Notes under the pieces: model-generated
The model's database searches: none
Seen by the model: the letters and a program-made list of their open reading frames with translations, nothing else
Told to the model about the DNA's origin: nothing
Shown: positions 16,536 through 23,453 of the stretch, piece after piece
How positions within the stretch are numbered: position 1 is the first letter of the stretch
Layout of the letters: every line of letters starts with the position of its first letter
DNA from: a virus
Strand: one strand, 5' to 3'
Virus record (IMG/VR): IMGVR_UViG_3300009059_000063
Coordinates: 1 to 23,453 of that record
Length of the DNA stretch: 23,453 nt
Position numbers and translations under genes: made by a program

Positions 16536-18746
16536 CTATCTTATATTTTTAAAGGGATTTCTAGGGGATTGATTACTTCCAGATCCTCTCTTAGAACCGC
16601 CCATATGTCTAAAGGGGCTCCAATTTAATTTACTAAATTTTTGGGAGTTAACCAAATTTACATTTGTAACTTCTACACGTTTAGCTAGTCCTCTGTTGGA
16701 TTGTTGCACCTTTGCAAAGGCTATCAAAGCTGAAAAAGCTACAAGTCTATCTACGTTGACACCATCTTGGTAAGCTTGCATTTCTTTTAGAAGCATTGGA
16801 TCAGGTATTCTTTCCACTCCATAGATAGTTTTTACTATAGTTCCATCAGGAGTAGTTTCAGTGTCTAACTCTTCTTTTAGGAATTCAATAGCGTAAGATA
16901 ACACCGTTCCTTTAAATAATGTACCCACGTTCTTCCATCCATATTCTTGGAAAACGTTTCTATTAGCTCCAATGTCTTTTAAGAATAAGATCATGTCTTT
17001 AGGAACTAAGTATTTCTGTTTCTTCTTACTAATCATGTATTGTATGAATAAAGCTACGTTATTCTCCACAACTGTCCAGGCATTATACCATTCTATGAGT
17101 AATTCTAGACGCTCATGAGTTTTATTAATATCATCAAAACGTCCACACCATGATGCTACTATCTTATCTCTCTCAATTGTGTTACTCACCTTACCATTTC
17201 CATCATCCTTAATTATTTCTACAGGATTCTTATAGATGTAAATAGCACATAGTGAGTCTGATGTAGTTGTCTTACCCTCACCCACGGGATCTACTGATCC
17301 ATAATACATACCAAAGGTTGGATCTTTATGAGGTCTTTCATAAATACATATCACGCCTTCTTTATCTTCTGTCTTCTTAGACATAGGCCATTCTGTAATT
17401 GGAATCTTTCTAGATGGTTTATCTATAATCTTTCCTTCTGCATTACGAGATAGTTCAAGATATTCTGTAGAATATTGTTTATCCTGAATACGTTGCATCT
17501 GTTTAGCAATTAAATGTGGGGCAAATATAGAAAGCTTTCTTGTAGCAAATGCTTCTTCAATAGTTCTAGGGTGCTGAGATACTTCAAGTTGATAAGCTGC
17601 CGGTTCAAGATCTTTTTTAAGTTTTACAAACTCTTCTTCAAGAGCAGCCAAGGCTTCTTCTACAAGAGAGTTACCATACGGATCTATATAAGGAGGCATA
17701 GACCACTGCTCAGGAATAAATAATCCTGTTATTCCAATAGTGCCAGCTTTATCTATAAGATTAGACTTAACACCATAGAATCCATTCTCTTCAGGTTTGT
17801 CTATATAAAGTTTTAAAGGTTCACATTGATCAAGATCACCCACTGATCCTGCTGCAATAAACTGACCTGTGATCATATGACCAGACTTAAGTGCTGGCTT
17901 CATATATCCATATGTGTCATTCATGCTTGGAGCAATGCCGGCCTCTTCATGAAAGAAATAAGTTACAGGTCCACCAACACCATTAGTTGGATTCTTTTCA
18001 AATGAGTAAGAGTTAATACTAGACTTTAATCCTCTATATGTATCTCTACCTGCAACTCTCACTTTGATCTGTTGGTTCCATGCTCCCACCTTATCTGGTT
18101 CAGCTGGTCTATACCATGCTGTATGTTGATTAATAAAGTTTTTATATTCTTCTAAAAACTTCCAAGAACCTTTCTCGTTAATATAATCTTTAAGACTAGC
18201 ACCTATCTTTAATACAGCTCCAGACTCAAATACCCATTGGTTAATAAGTTTAGCCATATGAAAATATGAAGAAGCTATCTGACGTTTCTTTAGAATGATT
18301 GCATGCTTCCAATGTAGCTCAGCTAAATGTTCATATAGAGCCATATGATACTGAGCATCTCTCACCTTTGCAAAGTCAAAACGTTTTTCTTCTTTATCAT
18401 ATATAGGTAGAAAGTTTAACCACATGTAATAGTCTCTAGAAATAAACCAAGTGATTTGTCCACTATGTACTATAATACCCTTACGGCATTTGTTCTTCTG
18501 ATCATCCCAATATTTAATAAAGTCTTTAGTCTTTACAGGAGCTGCACAATAGTATCCCTGTTTTTGAAACTTACGTCCTTCAGCATTAAATATTATACTC
18601 ACCTCATCAAACTGATATTGACCAGGTTCTTTAAATAAAGGAATAAGAAAATCTCGGAATTCCTCACGTGAATAAAACACGGTGGTATCCCAAGACCCAT
18701 CTTTATAGGTTGGTATTTCTAAATATATATTATCTAATTTCTCCAC
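16536..18746 (-). CDS. terL: Terminase large subunit
   Basis: This 736-residue protein has the two domains of a packaging motor. The ATPase carries a degenerate Walker A-like segment LKKRQIASSYF (about 152-162) and a Walker B VTYFFHEEAG (261-270), followed by a FIAAGSVG coupling-type segment near 296-303. The RNase H-like nuclease has the acidic set D486 (GSVDP), E561 (VVENN) and D666 (DRLVAFSALIAF). The C-terminus is basic and Ser/Gly-rich (GGSKRGSGSNQ). It cuts and pumps genome DNA through the portal. The start overlaps the upstream small gene by 17 nt. It ends in TAG, so TAG is a normal stop here. No separate small terminase was recognised. Confidence 0.9.
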   Translation of the reverse strand: MEKLDNIYLEIPTYKDGSWDTTVFYSREEFRDFLIPLFKEPGQYQFDEVSIIFNAEGRKFQKQGYYCAAPVKTKDFIKYWDDQKNKCRKGIIVHSGQITWFISRDYYMWLNFLPIYDKEEKRFDFAKVRDAQYHMALYEHLAELHWKHAIILKKRQIASSYFHMAKLINQWVFESGAVLKIGASLKDYINEKGSWKFLEEYKNFINQHTAWYRPAEPDKVGAWNQQIKVRVAGRDTYRGLKSSINSYSFEKNPTNGVGGPVTYFFHEEAGIAPSMNDTYGYMKPALKSGHMITGQFIAAGSVGDLDQCEPLKLYIDKPEENGFYGVKSNLIDKAGTIGITGLFIPEQWSMPPYIDPYGNSLVEEALAALEEEFVKLKKDLEPAAYQLEVSQHPRTIEEAFATRKLSIFAPHLIAKQMQRIQDKQYSTEYLELSRNAEGKIIDKPSRKIPITEWPMSKKTEDKEGVICIYERPHKDPTFGMYYGSVDPVGEGKTTTSDSLCAIYIYKNPVEIIKDDGNGKVSNTIERDKIVASWCGRFDDINKTHERLELLIEWYNAWTVVENNVALFIQYMISKKKQKYLVPKDMILFLKDIGANRNVFQEYGWKNVGTLFKGTVLSYAIEFLKEELDTETTPDGTIVKTIYGVERIPDPMLLKEMQAYQDGVNVDRLVAFSALIAFAKVQQSNRGLAKRVEVTNVNLVNSQKFSKLNWSPFRHMGGSKRGSGSNQSPRNPFKNIR

Positions 18747-19014
18747 GTGTAAGATCTTCTATCATTCCTACATCACCTTTTGTACGGTGAAGCATATCTA
18801 ATAGGGTGTTTAAATGCTTGCTTTTTAATACAGCATGATGCTGGCTATTACTCCAATACTCATTATAAGCATTTCTTGGAATAGCATTCCATAACTTATT
18901 ATATGGATTATAATGAAATACCCAATCAGACATATAACTTGATTCTGGTATTAAGTCTTCCCCAATAGCAGCAAACTCTTTAATTTCTAAATCTGTGTAC
19001 ACTTCTGTTTTCAT
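18730..19014 (-). CDS. Small conserved protein upstream of terminase
   Basis: A 94-residue protein with an aromatic core (DWVFHYNPYNKLWNAIPRNAYNEYWS) and a C-terminal helix (LNTLLDMLHRTKGD). I do not recognise a named family. Its overlap with terL implies translational coupling. Helping terminase, for instance as a small subunit-like partner, is conceivable from position only; the sequence shows no helix-turn-helix typical of small terminases. Confidence 0.6.
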   Translation of the reverse strand: MKTEVYTDLEIKEFAAIGEDLIPESSYMSDWVFHYNPYNKLWNAIPRNAYNEYWSNSQHHAVLKSKHLNTLLDMLHRTKGDVGMIEDLTRGEIR

Positions 19015-19035
19015 AAGTTATTTATTTTAAGTATT

Positions 19036-19164
19036 TTAATCCATCCATTTACCGTGCGTTCTTAGATGCCAGAATCTATGCTTTAACACCTCAATAGTTA
19101 GAGCAAAAAATGTGTCAGCTTCATACGTACCTGCTTTACAGGTTAGTTTAAACTTTGGTTTCAT
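19036..19164 (-). CDS. Small hypothetical protein (42 residues)
   Basis: The chosen start is the ATG at 19164, giving MKPKFKLTCKAGTYEADTF and ending HLRTHGKWMD. A longer frame reaching 19227 exists, but its extra residues (GSTPSPTAK...) are the translation of the tRNA-like T-arm, so the short start is preferred. The A-rich leader TAAAATAAAAACT supports it. No function is recognised. It lies 21 nt from the next small gene. Confidence 0.5.
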   Translation of the reverse strand: MKPKFKLTCKAGTYEADTFFALTIEVLKHRFWHLRTHGKWMD

Positions 19165-19178
19165 AGTTTTTATTTTAG

Positions 19179-19348
19179 CTGTAGGAGAAGGAGTTGAACC
19201 TTCAAACAGTGATTCAAAAAGTAGCACAATGCTTGCAAGCTGGTGGTCAACCCCATACTACTTTTCTATTTCATGATCTGTGCCCACGAGACGAGTGGGT
19301 GTGTTTACCGGGGTCATAACTGAGACAACCCAATTTCACCATCCTACA
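19179..19348 (-). tRNA. tRNA-like gene, enlarged or interrupted (Leu-like D-arm)
   Basis: On the minus strand a perfect 7-bp acceptor stem (TGTAGGA at 19342-19348, TCCTACA at 19180-19186) is followed 3'-side, without gap, by a perfect T-arm GAAGG-TTCAACT-CCTTC (19187-19203). On the 5' side come TG (positions 8-9) and a D-arm GTG-AAATTGG...TAAA-CAC, like bacterial tRNA-Leu. The D-loop holds a roughly 22-nt extra hairpin (GGGTTGT/ATGACCC). A 5-bp/7-nt arm CCCAC-TCGTCTC-GTGGG takes the anticodon place, but lacks U33. Then 79 nt separate it from the T-arm, containing an 8-bp stem AAAAGTAG/CTACTTTT. The total of 170 nt is twice a normal tRNA. It may be an interrupted tRNA, a fusion of decayed tRNAs or a tRNA-like RNA. 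Its 5' end overlaps the nuclease-like gene by 13 nt. Confidence 0.45.
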
Positions 19349-19974
19349 ATAACATCTTTTACAATCCATTTATCTCCTGCATACATTAGTAAGTCATCAT
19401 ATGTTTTAAATTGCTTACCTAAATGTACACCAAAAAATCCAGTTTTAGTTCCTCTTCTTTTTAACTCATCATCATAGATTAAACTATCACAAGTGAAGTC
19501 TGGATGATTTAATAAGCTAGGAGGAAACAGTCCTAATACATGATAGTTTAATTCAGAACTTTCACTCTGAGTAATTAGTATTTCGGGATAGGGGCTATTC
19601 TTAAATATAATAAAAGGATTAGATGGTCTATTAGTCTTTACACCATATTTAAGTCCTATTGGTTCTAGATCAGGAACATTCTTAGAATAAGAAAACATAG
19701 GGTCTAAGTCTGAGAACTTCATTCCTAAAAAGTTTTCTAAAGCAGCTTCTCCTAGATATCCTCTAGTAGATCTAGACTTAATCTGATTAGAATCTGCTGT
19801 GTAATGAAGACCTACATCATCTAATTTATTATCAGACCATTTTACACCAAAGTTTTTTATAAGACTACACTGCTCTTGAGATATAGTTATTTCTAAACTA
19901 TTCTCTAGAGCTTTCTGCATATTCTTCTTATACTCTTTCTCTGGGTTTATATATCGTACACTGCTACTGATCAT
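19336..19974 (-). CDS. Nuclease-like protein (PD-(D/E)XK-type, imperfect motif)
   Basis: In this 212-residue protein, GYLGEAALENFLG (E76, E80) followed by PDLEPIGLKYGVKT (D102, K113) resembles the helix-Glu then Asp...xxK layout of restriction-type nucleases. The usual acidic residue two before the Lys is Gly111, so the active site may be shifted or lost. C-terminal residues (FFGVHLGKQFKTYDDLLMYAGDKW) look like a small mixed domain. Context: it follows another nuclease two genes upstream and precedes packaging, so DNA processing is plausible. It overlaps the upstream gene by 11 nt, and its TGA stop lies within the tRNA-like acceptor region. Confidence 0.45.
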   Translation of the reverse strand: MISSSVRYINPEKEYKKNMQKALENSLEITISQEQCSLIKNFGVKWSDNKLDDVGLHYTADSNQIKSRSTRGYLGEAALENFLGMKFSDLDPMFSYSKNVPDLEPIGLKYGVKTNRPSNPFIIFKNSPYPEILITQSESSELNYHVLGLFPPSLLNHPDFTCDSLIYDDELKRRGTKTGFFGVHLGKQFKTYDDLLMYAGDKWIVKDVIVGW

Positions 19975-20485
19975 ATGCTAAATCTTGTCCTCCTCTTACA
20001 GAAGACTGTTGTTCATCCATTAAGTCTTTATAGATTCCTTTATAAGATTGTCTTACAGAATCAAACTTCTCAGCTATTCTTAAAATACCTACAGCTGACC
20101 CGTCTCTACCAAATGTAGGAGTTTCTGTAGCTAACACTTTTCCTAGATTATCTAGAGCTGTTTTAATTCCATAATATGCTCTTGATGTTTCTGTCTCATA
20201 CATCTGCTTACATCTTTGTAATGCAAACACTATAGCATCTTCTTCTGTAGAAAAGTCTCCCCCCACTTCTTCTAATATCACTTCTTCTTTCTCACTCTCT
20301 GGAAAATGGAAGAAAGGATTTAGATCTGGATTAGGACAGGTCATATAAAACAAATACGTATATATGTTTAAATATTCTAAAGGGTATTCTGTCATAATAT
20401 TCTTAAGAAACTTAAGAGTGTAGCAATGCTCACTAGGTGTAACATTTCCATTCTGTATATCAAATAATCTTACCATTAGTTCCAA
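19964..20485 (-). CDS. Conserved phage protein of unknown function
   Basis: This 173-residue, mainly helical protein has a conserved-looking stretch YETETSRAYYGIKTALDNLG (about 96-115), then GRDGSAVGILRIAEKFDSVR and SYKGIYKDLMDEQ. I have the impression that such proteins recur before terminase genes in Bacteroidota phages, but I know no function. It overlaps both neighbours by about 10 nt, so it is translated with them. Confidence 0.55.
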   Translation of the reverse strand: MELMVRLFDIQNGNVTPSEHCYTLKFLKNIMTEYPLEYLNIYTYLFYMTCPNPDLNPFFHFPESEKEEVILEEVGGDFSTEEDAIVFALQRCKQMYETETSRAYYGIKTALDNLGKVLATETPTFGRDGSAVGILRIAEKFDSVRQSYKGIYKDLMDEQQSSVRGGQDLAYDQ

Positions 20486-20991
20486 TGTTTATTTTCCCTT
20501 TCAAAATAAAAGGTGAGGTCTTGCTTAGTGTTGTCATAGTATTCTGCTACAACATCACTTTGAAATCTACTTCCTATATTTTCATATAGAGAAGCTGTAA
20601 TAATGTTACCAGTCACCTTATTTCTAAATAACTTAGTAAGCCATGTATAGTTACCTCCACGAATAACTCCTCCCTCTACTAATAGATAATATTCATAATT
20701 GTCTTCTGAGAACTTAAACCAATTATCTATATCTTGGTCTGCTTTCCTTACATAGATGTGCTCATTTTCATCAGGATATGGAACATGTATAGGAAGTATG
20801 TCACACATGTCTCCATCCTTGCTTAAATTATGAGCTAGATGCATAGCTACAGTGGCTGAATAGTCAGGGCTCACCATAACTAAAAGAGTGTTATCAGCTG
20901 ATACATCTGGATACTTTTCAATGAGCTTATTGGTGAGTGTAACAATAAGCTTTTTTTCTTTAGAAGGAGAAACAATTAATTCTTTCCTCAT
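20476..20991 (-). CDS. Phosphoribosyltransferase-like protein (tentative)
   Basis: In this 171-residue protein a Rossmann-like alternation is visible: LLVMVSPDYSATVAMHLAHNL (about 36-56), ILPIHVPYP, then YYLLVEGGVIRGGNYTWLTKLF (about 101-122), which is placed like the PRPP-binding loop of type I phosphoribosyltransferases (consensus LLVDDxxxTGxT). The loop's acidic pair is missing (EGG instead of DD), so it may be a catalytically changed or non-enzymatic relative. The start overlaps the nuclease gene by one base (TAATG) behind AAAACCAAA. Confidence 0.4.
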   Translation of the reverse strand: MRKELIVSPSKEKKLIVTLTNKLIEKYPDVSADNTLLVMVSPDYSATVAMHLAHNLSKDGDMCDILPIHVPYPDENEHIYVRKADQDIDNWFKFSEDNYEYYLLVEGGVIRGGNYTWLTKLFRNKVTGNIITASLYENIGSRFQSDVVAEYYDNTKQDLTFYFERENKHWN

Positions 20992-21830
20992 TAGTATTTT
21001 GGTTTTAATTTAGATCTGTTATCTTCTAGCCAATGTATAAGAGCAATAGCTTCTGCTTTTAAATATGGAACATTATAAGGCACTACATCTTTTACAATAG
21101 GATCACCATTAGAGTCTAAAGCTGTAATTGGATTATCATACTTATCTCTACCTGATTCTTCAAATAGAATATGATGAAGAGTGAGCACTCCTGGCTTTAG
21201 TTTAGGATTGTGTTTAAGAATAATAAACATGTACATAGATAGTTGTAATGCATAGTGCATAAAATTACAATCATCTAAATGTGATAGAGGGGTTAACATC
21301 TTTTGACTTATGCCCTCCCAACTAGTAAAACCTTCTGTCTTAATTTCTTTATTAGTCTTGTAATCTGTGATGTGCACCTCACCATTAATCACCTCAACAA
21401 TATCTGACTGACCACATATCCCGGCAGATCTAAGATAGACTAAATGTTCTGGGTATATACCATCTATAAGTTTCTGAGCTGGAGAATATTTACAACCATC
21501 TTTCTCTATAGGTTTAAATACAGGAACAGTGACACCATGTCGTTCCATGTTATTAAGTTCACAAAGGTCTGCTTCTCTACAGTTATGATACCATGTACCT
21601 AATGTTGTAGCACGAAGAGCTTCTGCTTTCCAAGCTGCCTTAATATCTTCAGGAGTCATACCATACCACTTAGACTTTTTAGATTTAGCAGTTTTTGCAG
21701 CAATAACATCTGCATCAAAGGGCTTCTTAAAGTTTCCTATAAAACTAGTAACAGATAACCAATCGGTTTGGTCTGTTACATCTATGCTTCTATATTTATG
21801 ATCTTCTGGTGTAAATATTAATATGCTCAT
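20991..21830 (-). CDS. RecB-family PD-(D/E)XK nuclease
   Basis: All motifs of the RecB/Cas4-type nuclease are present in order in these 279 residues: GTWYHNCREA (H82), YPEHLVY (E128), GQSDIVEV (D143), ITDYKTNKEI (D156, K158) and the YALQLSMYMF helix (Q197, Y200). Such enzymes cut or resect DNA with a metal ion. Likely jobs are recombination, end processing before packaging, or host DNA breakdown. It is coupled to the zinc-protein gene by an ATGA overlap (21827-21830). Confidence 0.8.
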   Translation of the reverse strand: MSILIFTPEDHKYRSIDVTDQTDWLSVTSFIGNFKKPFDADVIAAKTAKSKKSKWYGMTPEDIKAAWKAEALRATTLGTWYHNCREADLCELNNMERHGVTVPVFKPIEKDGCKYSPAQKLIDGIYPEHLVYLRSAGICGQSDIVEVINGEVHITDYKTNKEIKTEGFTSWEGISQKMLTPLSHLDDCNFMHYALQLSMYMFIILKHNPKLKPGVLTLHHILFEESGRDKYDNPITALDSNGDPIVKDVVPYNVPYLKAEAIALIHWLEDNRSKLKPKY

Positions 21831-22156
21831 AATCCTAATTTTTGGTTGATTAAATCTTCTTCTTCTTGAGTCACCTCAGCATTCCAATGTCCCTTTGGAC
21901 ATTCTGAAGACAAAGATCTAGTCTTAAAACCTAGGGAACATCCGCAACCTCCTAGCTTTTCATTACAACATGGGGCTGTACCTCCCACCATACATCCTAT
22001 CCCTTGCACATCGTAAAGTGCACATTTCACACATATCTGCATTCTCTGTTGTGCAATCTCTTCTACATCATCTTTTTTAAATATGGAATTAGTTACCCCC
22101 TCAAGAATCTGACCCTTGGATTTCCATATCTTTATTATGTTCTCTCTTAGACTCAT
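21827..22156 (-). CDS. Cys-rich zinc-binding protein
   Basis: A 109-residue protein with a clear metal-site set: C42xxC45, C55, C63/C64, C71xC73 (GGCGCSLGFKTR) and C86 with H90 (CPKGHW). The C-terminal GCGC-x-K-x-CPxGHW pattern resembles zinc ribbons found in Bacteroidota phages. The N-terminus is a polar helix. The gene starts inside the IHF-like gene with a 56-nt overlap, so the two are tightly coupled and may act together at DNA. Confidence 0.65.
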   Translation of the reverse strand: MSLRENIIKIWKSKGQILEGVTNSIFKKDDVEEIAQQRMQICVKCALYDVQGIGCMVGGTAPCCNEKLGGCGCSLGFKTRSLSSECPKGHWNAEVTQEEEDLINQKLGL

Positions 22157-22520
22157 TTGTCTGTGATTTATGTAGTTTAATAAAATCTTTCCTCTCGTTC
22201 TCTTGTTCTATTAACTTATTCATAGCTTTAAGATCAAATAAACTTTCATCTGTTCTAAACCTTGTAACTATTTCTTGTAATCCTTTTTGTTTAAAGTTTT
22301 CTTTAAACTTCTCTAGCATTTCAATCTTATCATCTAGCTTCCAATGTTTTATTGTAAAGTCTCCTAGATTGGTCAAATGCACCCTACTATGTTTTAATCC
22401 AGAAAGACTCTTTCTTATTTCTTGCCAATAGAAATCAGTGACATCTTTTACCAATTGTTCTGGTATGTCTAATTCAACTGCCACCTTAGGAATAAGTTCC
22501 TTAGCTTTCTTGGGTCTCAA
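22101..22520 (-). CDS. IHF/HU-like DNA-bending protein
   Basis: This 139-residue protein begins with the HU-type helical pair (KELIPKVAVELDIPEQLVKDVTDFYWQEIRKSL, shown here only by its pattern) followed by VHLTNLGDFTIKHWK (47-61), equivalent to the GFGTF(x)VR strand of HU/IHF. After that, the usual beta-arm with its RNP tip is replaced by a charged helical region (LDDKIEMLEKFKENF), as in IHF-like proteins I know from crAss-like phages. It may bend DNA for packaging, recombination or regulation. It overlaps both neighbours. Confidence 0.7.
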   Translation of the reverse strand: MRPKKAKELIPKVAVELDIPEQLVKDVTDFYWQEIRKSLSGLKHSRVHLTNLGDFTIKHWKLDDKIEMLEKFKENFKQKGLQEIVTRFRTDESLFDLKAMNKLIEQENERKDFIKLHKSQTNESKREHNKDMEIQGSDS

Positions 22521-22872
22521 TTGATAAGAATTTAAAATCTAATAATACGTTCCCTTTACTGTGTACATTTATAATGGGATTGATGTTAATCTTCTTTTTA
22601 TTCTTTCCTTCTTTTACAATAAGGTTTTTCTTCTCAGCTTTAGTTAGACAGTTTCTAACCGACTGTTGAGAGGAGAATATATTCTTACCATGAGCTTTTG
22701 TACAAAAACTAGTTAGTTCTTGCTCTCCCTCAATTGCTAAATAGGTTAGACAATCTAAATCTGCCTCACTCACTTGTATGTTATATAGATAACAGTGCGT
22801 AAGAATCTGATACTTGACAATTTGCCAAGTGGTCATTCTCACTCTTTTATCTACTTGGTTTACTATTGCCAT
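22501..22872 (-). CDS. Winged-helix-like protein
   Basis: In this 123-residue protein the central and C-terminal part (DLDCLTYLAIEG..., FSSQQSVRNCLTKAEKKNLIVKEGKNKKKININP) reads like a helix-turn-helix with wing: a recognition helix SQQSVRNCLTKAEKKNL followed by a basic beta hairpin. Such a fold suggests a DNA-binding regulator, or an adaptor for terminase. It starts by TAATG overlap with the acetyltransferase gene and overlaps the IHF-like gene by 20 nt. Confidence 0.55.
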   Translation of the reverse strand: MAIVNQVDKRVRMTTWQIVKYQILTHCYLYNIQVSEADLDCLTYLAIEGEQELTSFCTKAHGKNIFSSQQSVRNCLTKAEKKNLIVKEGKNKKKININPIINVHSKGNVLLDFKFLSIETQES

Positions 22873-23303
22873 TATAATTCTATTTTAAAACTTATGTATT
22901 CTTCCCCGGTTTTGCTCCAGTTTTGATACGTTAAGATTTCTTCTGCTCCAAATGTTTGAAATACTTTCCATGATGCTCCCTTCCTTGCTTCCCCTATAAA
23001 ATACTTAAATCCAGAATCTGTAGCCCAATCTAATGCTTCTTTAACTAATTCGTGTCCTAGTCCCTGTCCTCTATGGGAAGGCATAACAGTGAACGAGTCT
23101 CCTCTCACCACATTATTACTAGTCCATGACATTATGATTTCTGCTACAAGATCGGTCTTATCCTTAAACCAAATCCCCTGAATCCCATCCCCTTGGGACA
23201 AGATGTATGTTTTATACTTCTCGTCCCATTGGATGGGCTTAGGATGTTCCTTTTCAAACTTGTAAGCTAGCTTATAGTCTCGTAGTTTATAAAGGGTGGT
23301 CAT
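22872..23303 (-). CDS. GNAT-family N-acetyltransferase
   Basis: A 143-residue protein with the GNAT core. FTVMPSHRGQGLGHELVKEAL (about 71-91) holds the acetyl-CoA pyrophosphate loop R-G-Q-G-L-G (78-83), followed by the motif B-like region WKVFQTFGAEEILTYQNWS. It transfers an acetyl group to an unknown amine, possibly a host protein, small molecule or tRNA. Length is typical for a single-domain GNAT. It lies first in the visible run and is coupled to the winged-helix gene. Confidence 0.85.
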   Translation of the reverse strand: MTTLYKLRDYKLAYKFEKEHPKPIQWDEKYKTYILSQGDGIQGIWFKDKTDLVAEIIMSWTSNNVVRGDSFTVMPSHRGQGLGHELVKEALDWATDSGFKYFIGEARKGASWKVFQTFGAEEILTYQNWSKTGEEYISFKIEL

Positions 23304-23308
23304 AGGGA

Positions 23309-23453
23309 TTAGTTCTTTTTTAATTTTTTAGCAGGTACGCCTTCAGCAAATTGCTCAGCTGTTGGTATAATAACATCATCACCCACACTTAAACCAGCTT
23401 CAACAAGTTCTGGATTTGCATCCAAGTCTTCTTGTGTAACTGTGTGAGGAGTG
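23309..23453 (-). CDS. C-terminal 47 residues of an unknown protein (5' end outside window)
   Basis: The frame open from the right edge ends at TAA (23309-23311). It reads HTVTQEDLDANPELVEAG, then LSVGDDVIIP and a basic end AKKLKKN. The EDLxANPELxxxGxxVGDxV pattern is one I associate with small terminal modules of Bacteroidota phage proteins. Its role is not evident. Only 5 nt separate it from the acetyltransferase gene. Confidence 0.5.
   Translation of the reverse strand, partial: TPHTVTQEDLDANPELVEAGLSVGDDVIIPTAEQFAEGVPAKKLKKN

Noticed and set aside
19165-19227. Longer start for the 42-residue gene
   Set aside because: The extra residues come from reading through the T-arm and acceptor of the tRNA-like RNA.
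19179-19348. tmRNA
   Set aside because: Only 170 nt, no G-U pair at the third acceptor position and no tag reading frame with a hydrophobic Ala-rich end.
19280-19477. 65-codon plus-strand frame across the tRNA-like locus
   Set aside because: It overlaps the nuclease-like gene antisense and the structured RNA; no leader or recognisable protein.
1-23453. Stop codon reassignment, known in some crAss-like phages
   Set aside because: TAA, TAG (terL, 441-residue gene) and TGA (nuclease-like gene) all end proteins at sensible places; no gene needs an in-frame stop read through.
1-23453. CRISPR arrays, insertion sequences, attachment sites
   Set aside because: No regularly spaced short direct repeats, transposase, integrase or flanking inverted repeats were found.

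Overview
The window looks like the late (packaging, head, neck and tail) block of a tailed double-stranded DNA phage of the Crassvirales type, infecting a Bacteroidota host. The sequence is AT-rich. Every gene I accept lies on the minus strand, so transcription runs from 23453 towards 1. Genes are tightly packed, with TAATG or ATGA junctions and short overlaps. Start codons lack Shine-Dalgarno sequences and sit behind A-rich leaders, as in Bacteroidota. The family assignment comes from recognised protein families and gene order, not from a database search. The standard genetic code fits: TAA, TAG and TGA all act as terminators here.

Layout in transcription order. (1) 23453-19336, accessory and regulatory block: the C-terminus of an unknown protein, a GNAT acetyltransferase, a winged-helix-like protein, an IHF/HU-like protein, a Cys-rich zinc protein, a RecB/PD-(D/E)XK nuclease, a protein with a phosphoribosyltransferase-like core, an unrecognised conserved protein and a second nuclease-like protein. 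(2) 19348-19179, a tRNA-like locus with a proper acceptor stem and T-arm but an inflated D-loop and a 79-nt segment where the variable arm should be. (3) 19164-10650, packaging and head: two small proteins, large terminase, portal, an acidic probable scaffold and the major capsid protein. (4) 10649-10467, a structured non-coding leader. (5) 10466-6913, neck and tail: a coiled-coil protein, a P22 gp4-like tail tubular (ring) protein, a Dps/ferritin-like protein and an abundant-looking virion protein ended by a strong terminator. (6) 6774-1, tail accessory and fibre block: a conserved protein, a small zinc ribbon, three short appendage proteins sharing end domains, and the first 1206 residues of a giant repetitive fibre protein that runs off the left edge.

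The genes fit one assembly line: TerL and portal package DNA into a shell of major capsid protein built on a scaffold, the gp4-like ring protein closes the neck, and the fibre set provides host contact. IHF, nucleases, the winged-helix protein and the zinc protein probably serve DNA processing or regulation at the same stage.

The least ordinary parts are non-coding: the expanded tRNA-like locus near 19.2-19.35 kb, the compact three-way-junction leader near 10.5 kb, repeated CCTGGGAG hairpins around the capsid-neck genes, and an AAAACCAAA motif in front of several start codons.
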